Shown: piece after piece, positions 41,462 to 52,560 of the stretch | How the letters are laid out: every line of letters begins with the position of its first letter | Position numbering within the stretch: position 1 is the first letter of the stretch | NCBI GenBank assembly: GCA_030386875.1 | Contig: CM059576.1 | Location: forward strand, 66,649,581 to 66,713,580 | DNA: 64,000 nucleotides | Source: Morinoia aosen | Taxonomy: Eukaryota; Arthropoda; Malacostraca; Amphipoda; Talitridae | Direction of reading: 5' to 3' | Made by a program: the position numbers and the translations under genes | Notes under the pieces: model-generated | What the model saw: only the letters and a program-made list of their open reading frames with translations | What the model was told of the DNA's origin: nothing | Databases searched by the model: none

Positions 41462-43151
41462 CAGGGTGTTGGTGGAACTCTTGGTTCACACTTCGGCTAC
41501 TAGTAGAAAATACAAATTTAAACACTTTTTCTTCGGTGAAAAAATATCGAAAAACGCTTAGTTTTTTAATTATTGGGCTTAGAAGTTTTTAATGCTATGC
41601 TACAAAAACACAACAGCGATTTCGCAACACACAAGAATAAGGGCAATATGGGGAATTAGAAAGAACAAGTGTTGGCAGAATCGAACATGTTTTATTTACA
41701 GTTTAAAACATTTATTTACAGATTCAGGAAATTTCTACAAATTCCTAGTCAACGTTAGCGACCCCTGGTGAGAAGCGTATTTGTATTTTTTGTCAGTTAG
41801 CCCCATGGCACTGAAGTGGTAAGATGTATCGCCTTACAAATGCACAAATGGCAGACATGCATTTCACTTATGGTGCTGCTAATAATGCAAGACGTGCCGC
41901 GAGAATCTATCACGAACGTTACCCTAATCGAGAAGTCCCTGATCATCGATTATTCACTGCATTACACCGAAGATTGACGGAAACCGGCAGTTTTAGAGTA
42001 AACAGAGTAGACGTTGGTCGCCCAATAAATTATCATCGAGAGCAAGAAGTGTTGGAACATTTCCGTAGAAACCTGCGTACGAGCACCCGTGCCGCAGCAG
42101 CATCCTTGGGTATTCGTGACCATAATACAGTGTGCCATGTATTGAACCTGAATAATTATCATCCGTATCACTTCTAGAGATTCCAGGGTCTCCTTCCCGT
42201 TGATTAATTATGGTCCTTGTGAGCGATTCGCGCAGTGGTTTTTAGATCGGGGGTAGGAGATGCCAATTTTGCAGAGTGTGTGTTGATTACGGATGAAGCA
42301 ACCTTCAGCCGAGATGGAATTTTTGATTATCATAACTTTCACTCATGGCAGCAGAACAACCCTCATGTCATCCATGAACGTCATCACCAACATCGCTACA
42401 CTGTGAATGTTTGGGCAGGTATCGTGCACAATCAACTCATTGGTCCATACATTCTGCCAGAGCGTCTTACTGGAGATGTGTACAAAATCTTTCTTGAAGA
42501 AGTTCTTCCTGGTTTATTGGAAAATTTGCCATTAGGTATTCGTAGTAGACTTTGGTTTCAACACGATGGAGCTCCGACACATTTTGCTCAAAATGTGCGA
42601 CGATTTTTTGACCAACAATTTCAAAATCGATGGATTGGTCGTGGTGGTGCTGTGTCCTGGCCACCGAGATCATCTGTTTTGACTCCGTTAGATGTTTCTT
42701 ATGGGGGCTCTTGATATCTCTGATTTATGCGACACCTGTGGAGTCGGAAGAAAATCTTGTCGCTCGAATTGCAGTCGCAGCTGGAGATATCGCTGACAAC
42801 CCAGGAATGTTTGGCAACGTACGCAACTCGCTTCGACGAAGGTGTCGTGCGTGTATCGATGTAAATGGTCGAAATTTTGAACACCTACTTTGATGCGTTA
42901 ATTTCTATTATTTATTAGAGTACCTCATGTTATTTAACGTTTTTCATTACCATAGTGTGTTATTATTGAACATTAGTGCATGTGGTTAACTAGGATCGCC
43001 GTGAGTTCTTGAAGCGCAGGAATAAAAACTGCTAAGCCCAATAAGTAAAAACCTATGCGTTTTTCGATATTTTTTCACTGATGAAAAAGTGCTTAATTTG
43101 TATTTTCTACTATTAGCCGAAGTTTGTTCCAAGAGTTCCACCAACACCCTG
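41462..43151 (+). mobile_element. Mariner-type (DD41D) transposon with long TIRs, inactivated
   Basis: The ends are CAGGGTGTTGGTGGAACTCT and its exact inverse at 43,132-43,151; the terminal repeats continue for about 150 bases with mismatches. TA follows the right end; the left flank reads AA, so one side of the target duplication has mutated. The element is 1690 bases and contains one broken transposase gene. A shortened derivative lies at 5,258-6,014. Confidence 0.9.
41824..42893 (+). pseudogene. Tc1/mariner superfamily transposase, DD41D type, with frameshifts
   Basis: The gene starts MYRLTNAQMADMHF, a DUF4817-type helix-turn-helix DNA-binding region (about 115 residues). The catalytic part holds the first Asp in LITDEATF, the second in WFQHDGAPTHF and the third in TPLD. 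Forty-one residues separate the last two, so it is DD41D. The C-terminus ends RNFEHLL. Defects are visible: a TAG after HPYHF at about 42,175, then a stop and two compensating frameshifts at about 42,212-42,255, and a further frameshift after TPLDV near 42,693. Three or more lesions mean it is dead. Relatives cut and paste the element at TA sites. Confidence 0.9.
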
Positions 43152-43184
43152 TATAGTCAGTTGCTTAGTCACCGCATTATTGGA

Positions 43185-43331
43185 TCACGCCCACTTTCTG
43201 GCGGGACACGTCCACTTTCTGGTGGGACACGTCCACTTTCTGGTGGGACACGCCCACTTTCTGACGGGACACGCCTACTTTCTGGCGGGACATGCTCACT
43301 TTCTGGCGGGACACGCCCACTTTCTGGCGGG
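43185..43331. repeat. 22-bp minisatellite, about seven units
   Basis: The unit CCACTTTCTGGCGGGACACG plus two bases repeats with a 22-base period; units vary at two or three positions. It begins about 35 bases past the mariner-type element's right end. The periodic frame over it (GGTRPLS repeats) has no support as a gene. Confidence 0.95.
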
Positions 43332-43524
43332 AAAAGAACAGCGTCGGCTTGGGTAAGTTAAGGTAAGCTGTTTTAGGTTGATTTTTGCTATTTTAGGTTA
43401 GTTTATTTAACCAAACTAACGTTACCTAACCTGATCCACCGTTACGTCAATAACGTATTACAGCATATTTACGCGTCCGTTCCTTCACTTTTAAATACGA
43501 CGTTCTTATAACTTTAAGGGTAAA

Positions 43525-44095
43525 TAATTCGGTAAATGTTGAGGATTGACCGGGAATCGAAATTTGATTTTTCGGTGCCTGATCATAGTAATTAGTTCGA
43601 AATAAACAAGTTTTCTTCTAAGCGCTTTCCGTCGTAAATAAGTATTTTACGAGTTATAGCGGTAAATTAGTTACCGCAAGTCAAGTGTTCGAAGCGGGAA
43701 GTAATTCATCGAGCTTGGAGTGTGGCAACACTGCAATGGAGTCTCGCTTCCGGCGCGCTCGTCATCATAGACGAAACTAAACCTACCGCGCTAACTCGTA
43801 AAATATTTATTTGACGAAAAAAGTGTATGAATGAAAATTAGTTTTTTTCAATGTTATTACCATGATTCAAGCAACATTAATTCGAAAATCGATGAATAGC
43901 TGTTTATTCGAGCGCATTCGTCATCAAAGACGAAACTAAACCTACTTCTATAATTCGTAAAATACTCATTTACGACGGAAAGTGCACAGAAGAAAACTTG
44001 TTTATTTCAATTTAATTGAGGGCTCCAACTATGTTTAGGATTCGAAAAGTGGAAAATCGATTCCCGGTTAATCCTCAACATTCACCAATAATTCG
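43525..44095. mobile_element. Foldback element, second of the 39.8-kb family
   Basis: The left arm (ATGTTGAGGATTGACCGGGA, AATAAACAAGTTTTCTTCTA, CTTTCCGTCGTAAATAAG) is the inverse of the right arm (CTTATTTACGACGGAAAG-like at 43,970, AGAAAACTTGTTTATTTCAA, CCGGTTAATCCTCAACATTC). Arms are about 170 bases. The centre holds a further copy of the arm motif near 43,790. Confidence 0.75.
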
Positions 44096-44185
44096 AAAAT
44101 TACGCATCAGCGAGCTGATGTCATTCATGTAAAAAGTTCTTAAAAGTGTTCCTTTAAGGATTCTTGGAATTTTAATTTCCGTAAA
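44096..44185 (+). repeat. Arm fragment of the 19.4-20.05-kb foldback family
   Basis: It shares AATTACGCATCAGCGAGC, GATGTCATTCATGTAAAA and AAAGTGTTCCTTTAAGGAT with the right arm at 19.9-20.0 kb, in the same orientation. Confidence 0.65.
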
Positions 44186-44206
44186 CGGATTCAACTGCAT
44201 ATTGAC

Positions 44207-44325
44207 CCATTTTACTTCAACAAAAAGTAGGCCGACCTACCTCTCAACTTAGGCCCTCACATTTCCCCCTTTGGAGTACAAGTTATCACAGCTTCAATAG
44301 TTGTATCTCCTTGAGGCGACTAAAT
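44207..44325 (+). repeat. 330-bp repeat (family A), 3' fragment
   Basis: It keeps CATTTTACTTCAACAAAAAG, GGCCCTCACATTTCCCCC, TTCAATAGTTGTATCTCC and TTGAGG. Plus orientation. Confidence 0.75.
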
Positions 44326-44949
44326 CAGAGCAGTGTATGATCTAAATTGGAGCCCTAGATCAGCTAAACTTAAAAACATAGAACAGAGTACCCATTAAGC
44401 CTTACACACGTTAACTTGAGGAAGCTGTAACGAATGTCTTTTACTTTGTCGATGCTCTAGTTCCCAACACTCTGAAAGTTGCGTCTAGTGAACACAATTC
44501 AAAAAATCAACCATTTCATCACAAACCATAAAGCCAACGGGGTGCATTTGGTGCGCAACTTAACAAATACCCATGGCCAAGTGTTCTGCCTTGTAGGAGT
44601 CAGAATTGCAGCAGTCTCTCCATCCCGTGAAAGAAAAGAATGAAAAAACTGTTCATTTCGAAATAAGTTGATACATGAGATGAATTACAACACATAGGGT
44701 TTTTAAAATTTCTTAATATAAAACGTCCTCAATTGATAAACCTACCATACGAAGCGTACCAATAGACAAAGTATACGTAGTGCACTAATAGACAAACCAA
44801 ACGAGACCCGAAACAGCAACGCGAACAGGTATTACCTAGTACACTCGTCATCTAACGAACCAGCACGTCAGACGAGCGTCGCAGCCTCAATACTCATCAC
44901 ATTCACCCCCGACGCATAACTGACAATGCGAGTGCCGTCCATTAAAGGC

Positions 44950-45240
44950 GTAAGGGTGGGTTTACACTACGAGTGGAGCGGCAATAATGTTTGTACATGT
45001 TTGAATACAGAAACGCTTGGCTGTTCACACGACAAGCGGAGCGGAGCGGCGCGGCACGGAGCAGAGCAGAGCGGCGCGCTCGGGAAATTCGTTGGGATTT
45101 TTTGACGCTCGCGGTGAGCTTTTCTCCTCGGCTCCGCCTTTGGATTGTCATATCATACAGGGGTAGAATTGTCGTTTGAGTTAAAAAATCTAATATATAA
45201 CTAGTAATTTGTACAACTAATCATATAACAATTATAACTG
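44950..45240 (+). mobile_element. hAT-like element, left-half fragment
   Basis: It starts AAGGGTGGGTTTACACTACG and carries the GCTTGGCTGTTCACAC, AAGCGGAGCGGAGCGGCGCG and TTTGACGCTCGC phrases shared with the copies at 12.64 and 32.73 kb. The right half with its inverted end is absent. The flanks differ from the duplicated block, so this is an independent insertion. Confidence 0.7.
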
Positions 45241-45470
45241 ATAGTGTAACATGTAACACACAGGACGCGCCCTTCGTGCCGCTGTGGGGATGTGTGAGGC
45301 GCTTCTCAGGTCACGTGAAGGGCTCCTCGGGTGATGCGAAGGGTTTTGTGACCAGGTGAAGGGTTGACAGGCCCTGTGGAAGTCTATGAGGCCATGCCAA
45401 GACTCATAGGGTAGCATGAAGGTTTGTGAATTTACGTGATCTGTCACACCCTGAGTATGGCTCGCCGAGG
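45241..45470. repeat. Degenerate GTGAAGGG-type tandem repeat
   Basis: Phrases such as GTCACGTGAAGGGCTCCTCG, GGTGATGCGAAGGG, ACCAGGTGAAGGGTTGACAG and AGCATGAAGGTTTGTGA recur about every 22-27 bases. It follows directly after the hAT-like fragment and may be its interior. Confidence 0.5.
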
Positions 45471-47010
45471 CTAAATTACTTATTGAAGTGGTCAAAAATT
45501 TTAATTGCTTTTGAAACATATAATACAAAGATGAAAAAATATCGTAAGGTTCCACCCCAAAGTTTTTGACAAAAATTTCTGCTTAATAAAAATGTTACAA
45601 ATTCTTTGACTTCCCACTAGGAATGACTTGGGAGTTGGAAAACTCGGCTTTAAAATCAACCTCACATTGATTTTCTCTAAGAAAAAACGAAATTTGTGCT
45701 GGTGAACTAGGACTTTTTCTAATAAAAGAATTTAAAATTTTTGCGAGAATTTTTTGGTCAAGTAATATGATTTTCTTTACTGACAAAATTTTAACGTATA
45801 CATCGTATTTCCCCATATAGTAAAGTCGTCAAGAATTTTCATTACATAAGAAACATCGACAGAAGTTCTGATAAAACACAGTGAGAGTGGACATGCACTT
45901 ACGTTTTTGATAGGCTATTTTGCATAAATTTAACTTGTTAGTTCAGATGCCAGGTTCTTATTCCTCGATATTTCTATTCGGGTTACTTCCATAGGTGGTG
46001 TTCATTGGCGAGATCGGTTGCGAGCGGCGGTTGGGTGCACCACTTCTGAATACAACCGCACTCTGAAATCATATGCAACCACTCTTTTTTTCTCAAATTA
46101 GTTATCAATGTGATGAAATGGCAAACTCAGGAGTGTTTTATTTTTTTCGTTCATTCGTGATTTTTGTCTTTTGCTCAAAGTTTCAAAAAGTAAAACCAAA
46201 ATACTCAATGCGTTCATTAAATTCAAAGCTTGCTCTTTAATTGTTTACTTTCAACGCTGTAAAAGATTTCTTTTTGCTTATGAATTCAATTGTTCAGTTG
46301 GGAAAACTTGCTAAGTGGACGCATCACATTTGGCTTTCTCGATCACGACTTGAACGTTTGAGGTGATGACAAAATTTACTAGACCGAATGTAAGACTTCA
46401 GGAGATATTTTAAATGGAATTGTGATTTCGTTAAAATACACTCTGGAGAGACCTGCTCCCGAGCAAGTTACTCTGTCCTCCATGCACATGAAACTCTGGC
46501 AGATATCAAACGAGGAAGCAATGAAACTCCGTGAGTGCGAGCAGTTTTATTTAGTGCATATTTCTCAGCTACGGTGAAGGAACACAACACATGCAAATTC
46601 ACACTGAAATTCGATTTCAAAAGAAGCCAAATCTGTCTGTTTTAGTGACTGAACCCCATCAAGCTTGGTGCTGCTTAACCCTAATTAATTAAAATATCGT
46701 TGTGTGATCACTTTTTGAAAAGAAGTATCCTGAAAAAGTTGAATTATTCATAATTATTAAGTCTTCAGCCTAATCATGCAGATTAAAAATCATTTACAAA
46801 GAATTAAACTTCGATAATTTTTCTTTAATTGAATTTTTTTTTGTTAGTCGCAAAAGTTTTTCTAGACGTGTCTCTTCATAACAGTCAAGTCTATCGTCTC
46901 TGCACAAGCAGGCTCGTAATTAAACACAAATGAACGAAATGAGAGAGAAACTGAAGAACAAAGCCACGTCAACCTTTCAAATTAGCAGATCATTCTTGAA
47001 TTAACTGAGC
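45471..47010. other. AT-rich gene-free stretch
   Basis: No coding region or repeat edges recognised. Confidence 0.4.
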
Positions 47011-47029
47011 GGCACCTCGGTTTGTGTGA

Positions 47030-47233
47030 TAGTTTGACCTCTGCAGAGCTTTCTCAACCCAAGTTCGTCAACACTTCCAACAACGCAGAAAAAAGCAATG
47101 AGCTTAAGAGGGCACGACCCAAACGAAACTATTCGGTGAAGAAGGGTGACATAGCTATGAAAAACAGAAGAAAATATGGGAAATTAGGATATAATACGAC
47201 ACAAAACATCAGAACTTATGTTACAACAGAAGG
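47030..47233 (+). other. Possible basic exon, unrecognised
   Basis: A frame open over about 68 codons follows an acceptor-like CCTCTGCAG (47,037-47,045) and ends at a donor-like AAGGTTAGTG. It contains KRARPKRNYSVKKGD and KNRRKYGK, a lysine- and arginine-rich composition. No family recognised and no partner exon found; chance is quite possible. Confidence 0.2.
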
Positions 47234-47959
47234 TTAGTGACGGAAGCCGAAGCAGTGATAAACCTAACACTTGGTCTTCAAACGTTATGAAATCAAGACA
47301 TGAAGACGGTTACGAGTAAACTTTTGCAGGAATACAAGGGAGTGGGAATACGAAAAGTGACAGTCCATGAATGGAGCTTCTTCTCTTAACAAATTTTTCA
47401 AACTCATACGTATCTCCGCATTTTTACCGCGTAAAGATGATTCAACACAAGAACGAACACGTACCATTATTTCCCAAATTTTACTCTGATTTTCACGAAC
47501 AAAAGCTGAAGCGATGTTACGCACTGCAGCCTGTAGTAATGAGTTTAAAACTTAGCATGGACCTACTAACAGGAACTTATCCTTTAGTTGAACAGGCATT
47601 GTGCAACACGCCCCTCTATTGAACTCTACATCACACACGCTGGTTGGAGCGATTCGCTCTGACCTCGGGGTCCCACTTCTTCCCCCCATCCCTTCCTTGT
47701 GATGTTGAGTAAGTTATAGCTCAGTATATGAGTCAAGTGAGTTCTACTCAAACATTTAATTTCAAGATAAAATTGCTACTGTTGCTCATGGCTTTCGCAG
47801 TCAAACAAATCGGAACACATAGAAGAAATAGTCCATCTGTGTCTAAGTCTTGACGTGGCCGGGGTTTGTGGGGCTGGTTGGCATGAGCAGAGCACCAACA
47901 AAACAACAGATAGGAAATTCGGCAACATTTGTGTAATGCATGTCCAATCATCCTGGAAT

Positions 47960-48160
47960 CTGGTCATTGGACATTGGTGTGGTCCAGGTGTCTGGTCATT
48001 AGACATTGGTGTAGTCCAAGTATCTGATCATTGGACATTGGTGTGGTCCAGGTATCTGGTCATTGGACATTGGTGTGGTCCAGGTGTCTGGTCATTGGAC
48101 ATTGGTGTGGTCCAGGTATCTGGTCATTGGACATTGGTGTGGTCCAGGTATCTGGTCTGG
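47960..48160. repeat. 32-bp minisatellite, about six units
   Basis: The unit TGGTCATTGGACATTGGTGT plus GGTCCAGGTATC repeats with a 32-base period. Units alternate between GGTGTCTGG and GGTATCTGG, and one unit has GTAGTCCAAGTATCTGA. Frames on both strands across it are by-products. Confidence 0.95.
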
Positions 48161-48329
48161 TCTGGTTAGCTCATCAGCATCTTTTATCCCGAATTGATTT
48201 GGCAATGCCCATAAAGAATAATGAAGGAAATGGTTCTGCGGGAGGAAGTAATTTAAATGAACATAAATATGGCATGAGCATGATACATGCATTCTTTCTT
48301 CTGGATGACATGAACAAATTGTAGATGTA

Positions 48330-49620
48330 TAGAATTCGGTAATGTTAAGATCCCACAGCAGTATTCTATCATGTCTATAGGAGCGTCTCGCAACTCATCA
48401 TTGTTCGTGAACTGACGTCCATTTGCGGGAAGTTTGTGTCTTAGAATCCTCCCCAGGTTTTATTGTGTTTAAATCCGGGAAATTTGCAGCGGACTTGATG
48501 TTCGGAAGCAAACTTTTTTAGGAGCTACTCAGTTTACTTTCATGCGAGAGGCGCTATTTTGCATGAAAATATTCATTTTCGTTATTAAACTGCAGTTAAA
48601 ATTGAACTACCTAATCCGGTTACTGTCCCCCGGATTTATTTGCGCATATTTGACCTAGTGAAAACAAATTGGACAGAAAAACAAGGCCGGTCAGTGTTAT
48701 AGATTTGAAAATTGATATAGTCAGCAAAAAAAAACAGAAGCAGTTAGCCATGATGGCAGTACCTTTCGTAATATAAAAAGAAACTTACCTGGTACCGTAC
48801 CCCTGATTTTTTGACAAGAACAAAACGGTACAATTCTTGAAAATTATACAATAAATTAAACACAATGATTCTACGAAAATTCTTGATACAAAAAGCCTTA
48901 TATCTAATAATGAGGCGAAACCGCAGCACCTATTTTGATACATAGAACAATAGTTAAATTCATAGAAGATACAGCAGCAGTAAAAGTGCATTTCTCTAGC
49001 TACAAATTTCGTAAAAAATATACAGATATGTATAAAATCCGATTAGTAAAACTCCAAGGAAACGTTTATACGTTGATACAGTAACAGTTCGAAGGTTTAT
49101 TTCCACAGGAGTTATTAAACGAAATTCATAACGAACAATATAAATTTTGAATAATGGTTATAATAACGCTCAACGTAAAGGGCTTATATTAACATGTAGT
49201 CATGTAGTATGAAGTAGTCATCAGCTGCGTTAGAGGATGAATGCATGATTGACACGTATGAAATAAAAATCTATTCCCTTGGATATTTTCCTTAACACGC
49301 TAGGACTGGAAGCCTATCAATACTATCAATTCTAATAAATAATGATAGGTCGGACAATCTCCTCTTACATTCACACAAGAGTTCAGGCTACCACGGCGAT
49401 AGTTGATCATGATGAAGGTATAGTGGCTGAAAATAAATTCGTTTGCCTCAAATACCAAAGTCGATGATTTAGAAATATTAAACTAATTTTTCCTGCATAC
49501 ATGTTAGTAAAAACGTACCTACTAAATGAAAAACGTGATTTACAATGCAACAAAATTTGGTCTTCAAGTTTTTACCAAAATAATGCTGGCACAAAAATTT
49601 CCAAATCGTACCATACGAGA
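48330..49620. other. AT-rich gene-free stretch
   Basis: No supported coding region, RNA gene or repeat edges. Confidence 0.4.
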
Positions 49621-49631
49621 GATTATTAGAT

Positions 49632-49938
49632 TAGATTATTAGTTAGTTTAAGCCTCCCTATCCGCAACAAAGGCTATCCAAAGAGAGGAAGAAAGAAGGC
49701 ACCATTTAGTATGGAGTTAAAGAAACGTGGAATCTATGCAGAAAGGGCACGGAAACAGAAAGCTAAGAAAGAAGTTCATGAAATAAGAAAAAGTTGAAGA
49801 AGAAAGTAGTAGGTGCTGAAAAACAGGACAGCAGTGAACCGAAAAAAGATGGTCCATAACAAAACAAAACCTATTCGATTTCAACAAAAAAGAAAGCCTA
49901 CCTAACCTTTAGCTCAGGCCCTTACATAGTCCCTCGTA
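49632..49938 (+). repeat. 330-bp dispersed repeat (family A)
   Basis: A well-preserved copy: GTTAGTTTAAGCCTCCCTAT, CCAAAGAGAGGAAGAAAGAA, GGCACCATTTAGTATGGAGT, AGTAGTAGGTGCTGAAAAAC, CAGCTCAGGCCC-like end and TACATAGTCCC. It ends earlier on the right than the 16.7- and 58.4-kb copies. Confidence 0.85.
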
Positions 49939-50439
49939 CCATACGAGGAAGAGCGGCCGTCGCACACGGCTAACATGAACATTTCACCTTAAAAAATTGA
50001 TGAAAAACGATAGTTTGGTAGAAACATAAAACTCAATGCATTGGATTATACAGAACTCAATAATAAAATTACTGTTGTCAAATTAGTTTTAAAATAAAAG
50101 GTATTCTAATGCCGACAACAAAGTTTCAAATCAACTACGATCTGTGCAATAAAAATGTTTGCTTTCTGTTTGGACAAACGAAAATCCACGAAACACTTGA
50201 CCGAACAGACCAAAACACCGTCCTCAATGATGTTCATAAAGTGGAATAGAATTGCCAAAAATATAAAAAAAAACAGCACAAAGCGCATGTCTAATAAAAG
50301 ACATACACAGAAATGTAATCAAATTATCATTCTATAAAAGAAGATATGATAAAATTCTTACACATTTCGTCATCGCACCAAAGAATTAAAGAAAATTTTA
50401 AAATTTTATTCCAAAAATTTCCGAATTTGAGATAAGTTT

Positions 50440-50760
50440 GTTCAGCCTTCCTCTTTAATTGCAACAAAGACGTTCAAAAAGAACATGAATGAAGGTACCA
50501 TTATGGATGGCGTTAAGGGAACACAAATTCTATGCACAAGAAGTGTTCCTGACCAGGAACACTGGCGCACACAAATATTAAGTTAAGAAAAAAAGGTTGA
50601 AATAAGATAAATTTTGAAAAAGTAATTCCGAGGTGCGGAAAACCAGGACACCAATAAACCGAAAAAATTGTCCTAACAAATAATTTCATCTCAGGAAGAA
50701 GAAGACTCACCTAACTCACAGCTCAGAAACCTCACATTTTCTGCCAACTAATTCCCATTG
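50440..50760 (+). repeat. 330-bp dispersed repeat (family A), diverged
   Basis: It shows GCCTTCCTCTTTAATTGC, AGGTACCATTATGGATGG, GAGGTGCGGAAAACCAGGAC, ACAGCTCAGAAACCTCACAT and CTAATTCCCATTG in family order, with many substitutions. Plus orientation. Confidence 0.75.
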
Positions 50761-51123
50761 TCGGATTCGGGATTAAAGCCCATCAGAACACTGTTCCTAT
50801 GACATACAACATTCAAGATTGCAAGATACGTACACTTTCTTACGAACACACAAAAAATATGTAAACGAAGAAAAAGAACCTGCAGTGTAAGTCAGACAAA
50901 TGTCACTAAGATGCGACAAGAAACAGTACGGAACTGAATGCAAACACCTGATTTTCATGCATTACACTCAAAAGCAACTCAGCAACTGAAGATAAGTTCT
51001 CATTTCATTCAGAAAAGACACATTAACAATTCCTGAAAGTTGAGCAGAATAGTACGCAAAACGAAGAACGCAGTTAAATCAGGAAATAAAATTTTACTGA
51101 CAACAACACTACATAGGCGTTAG

Positions 51124-51480
51124 ATTAAATTAGATAAGATAGCTTAGGTCTGTTTATTTATAAAAAGCGGTTCTAAGAGAGGAAGGAGGAAGCCATCATT
51201 CAGTAATGACTTAGGGGAACACATGGTTTATGCACATGGTTCATAGAAACAACAAATTGCATAAGAAATTTATGAAACACGGTAAGGTTGAAGGCGTAAT
51301 GGATGTTAGAAAATAGGACTGCAGCAAACCAAAAAAAAAAGATAGTACTTGACAAAACAAAAAGATTTCATGCTCACAAAACAAGGCCTCCTCACAGTTC
51401 AGAACCTCACATATTCTACTCGTGAGCGCTAATTCCCACGGACATCTAAGTTGCGATCTCCTGAGGGAGAAAATCGTAGA
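51124..51480 (+). repeat. 330-bp dispersed repeat (family A), 3' of the zinc-finger gene
   Basis: It keeps TAAGAGAGGAAGGAGGAAGC, CATCATTCAGTAATGACTTA, GGACTGCAGCAAACC, CAGTTCAGAACCTCACAT, GAGCGCTAATTCCCACGG and CTCCTGAGGGAG. On the minus strand it carries AATAAA (near 51,155), which could serve as a poly(A) signal for the zinc-finger gene. Confidence 0.75.
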
Positions 51481-51639
51481 TCTGTGGCCACACGGAACAC
51501 CTGCGAATTATAACATATCAGAAGTGAGGTGAAGAAACTAGGTATTTGAGTAGCCCATATATGTGCATTTTACAGCTATAATGGAAATGAATTGATACAA
51601 CCTGTTTGCTAGCTCGTTGCTTAACGCTATCCTTACGAG

Positions 51640-51913
51640 CAGAAGAATAGTCACATAATTCCCATTTGAACAGCTCATTTTCACCATGTTTACTGGCTAG
51701 GTGTAGCTCACACTTACGAGGTGAGAAATATTCTCATCAATGACACTTGAACAGCTGACCTTGCCCATGTTTGTTGGCTAGGTGTCTTTTAAGATAAGCT
51801 TTACGAGCGGAGAAATATTCACATGATTCACACTTGAACAGCTGACTTTCACCATGTTTGCCGGCTAAGTGTCGTTCAACATTATCCTTTCGTGCAGAGG
51901 AATAGTCACATAA
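51640..51913 (-). pseudogene. Zinc-finger modules beyond the stop codon, decaying
   Basis: The frame of the zinc-finger gene continues past its TAA (51,914-51,916). It first reads an otherwise intact finger from LCDYSSARKDNVERHL to KH, then a second, CESCEYFSARKAYLKRHL. A third module follows whose first cysteine pair is destroyed by two TGA codons (51,734-51,739) and which has lost six bases. A fourth module has W in place of the first cysteine and a broken His pair. Decay increases with distance, as expected for sequence no longer translated. Readthrough or a spliced isoform that skips the TAA is conceivable. Confidence 0.75.
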
Positions 51914-52560
51914 TTAACACCTGAATAGTTGACCTTCACCATGTTTGCTAGCCCGGTGTCGTTTAAAATGATCCTTTCTAGCAGAGGAATAGTCACACAA
52001 TTCACACCTAAATAGCTGACCTTCACCATGTTTGCTAGCCCGGTGTCGTTTAAAATGATCCTTTCTAGCAGAGGAATAGTCACATAATTCACACATGAAC
52101 AGCTGACTTTTACCATGTTTGCCGGCTAAGTGTCGTTCAATCTTATTCTTCTGGGCCGAGGAATAGTCACACAATTCACACCTAAATAGCTGACCTTCAC
52201 CATGTTTGCTAGCCCGGTGTCGTTTGAAATGATCCTTTCTAGCAGAGGAATAGTCACATGATTCACACCTGAATTGCTGACCTTCACCATGTTTGCAAGC
52301 TCGGTGTAGTTTAACACAATTCTTATAGGCCGAGGAATAGTCACATAATTCACATCTAAATAGCTGACCTTCACCATGCTTGCTAGCTAAGTGTTGTTTA
52401 ACATAAACCTTTCTAGCAGAGGAATAGTCACATAATGCACACCTAAATAGCTGTCCTTTACCATGTTTACTAGCTAGGTGTAGTTTAAGTTTATCCTTAC
52501 GAGCAAAAAAATATTCACAAAATTCACATTTGAAAAACAGACCTTTACCATCGTTACGAA
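51914..52560 (-). repeat. Tandem 87-bp zinc-finger-coding repeat array
   Basis: Seven complete modules of 87 bases lie head to tail in exon 3, and the pattern continues to about 51,640 beyond the stop. Modules at 51,930-52,016, 52,017-52,103 and 52,191-52,277 are almost identical in DNA, with the same CTAGCCCGGTGTCGTTTAAA / CTTTCTAGCAGAGGAATAGT stretches. This indicates recent duplication or gene conversion within the array, while the outer modules are older. Confidence 0.9.

Noticed and set aside
43089..43361. Frame with GGTRPLS repeats
   Set aside because: By-product of the 22-bp minisatellite; no other coding evidence.
47855..48324. Overlapping frames on both strands across 47.8-48.3 kb
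   Set aside because: All depend on the 32-bp tandem array; no recognised domain.
51865..52377. Other-frame repeats over the zinc-finger array
   Set aside because: They are shadows of the 87-bp repeats read out of phase; no Cys/His spacing.
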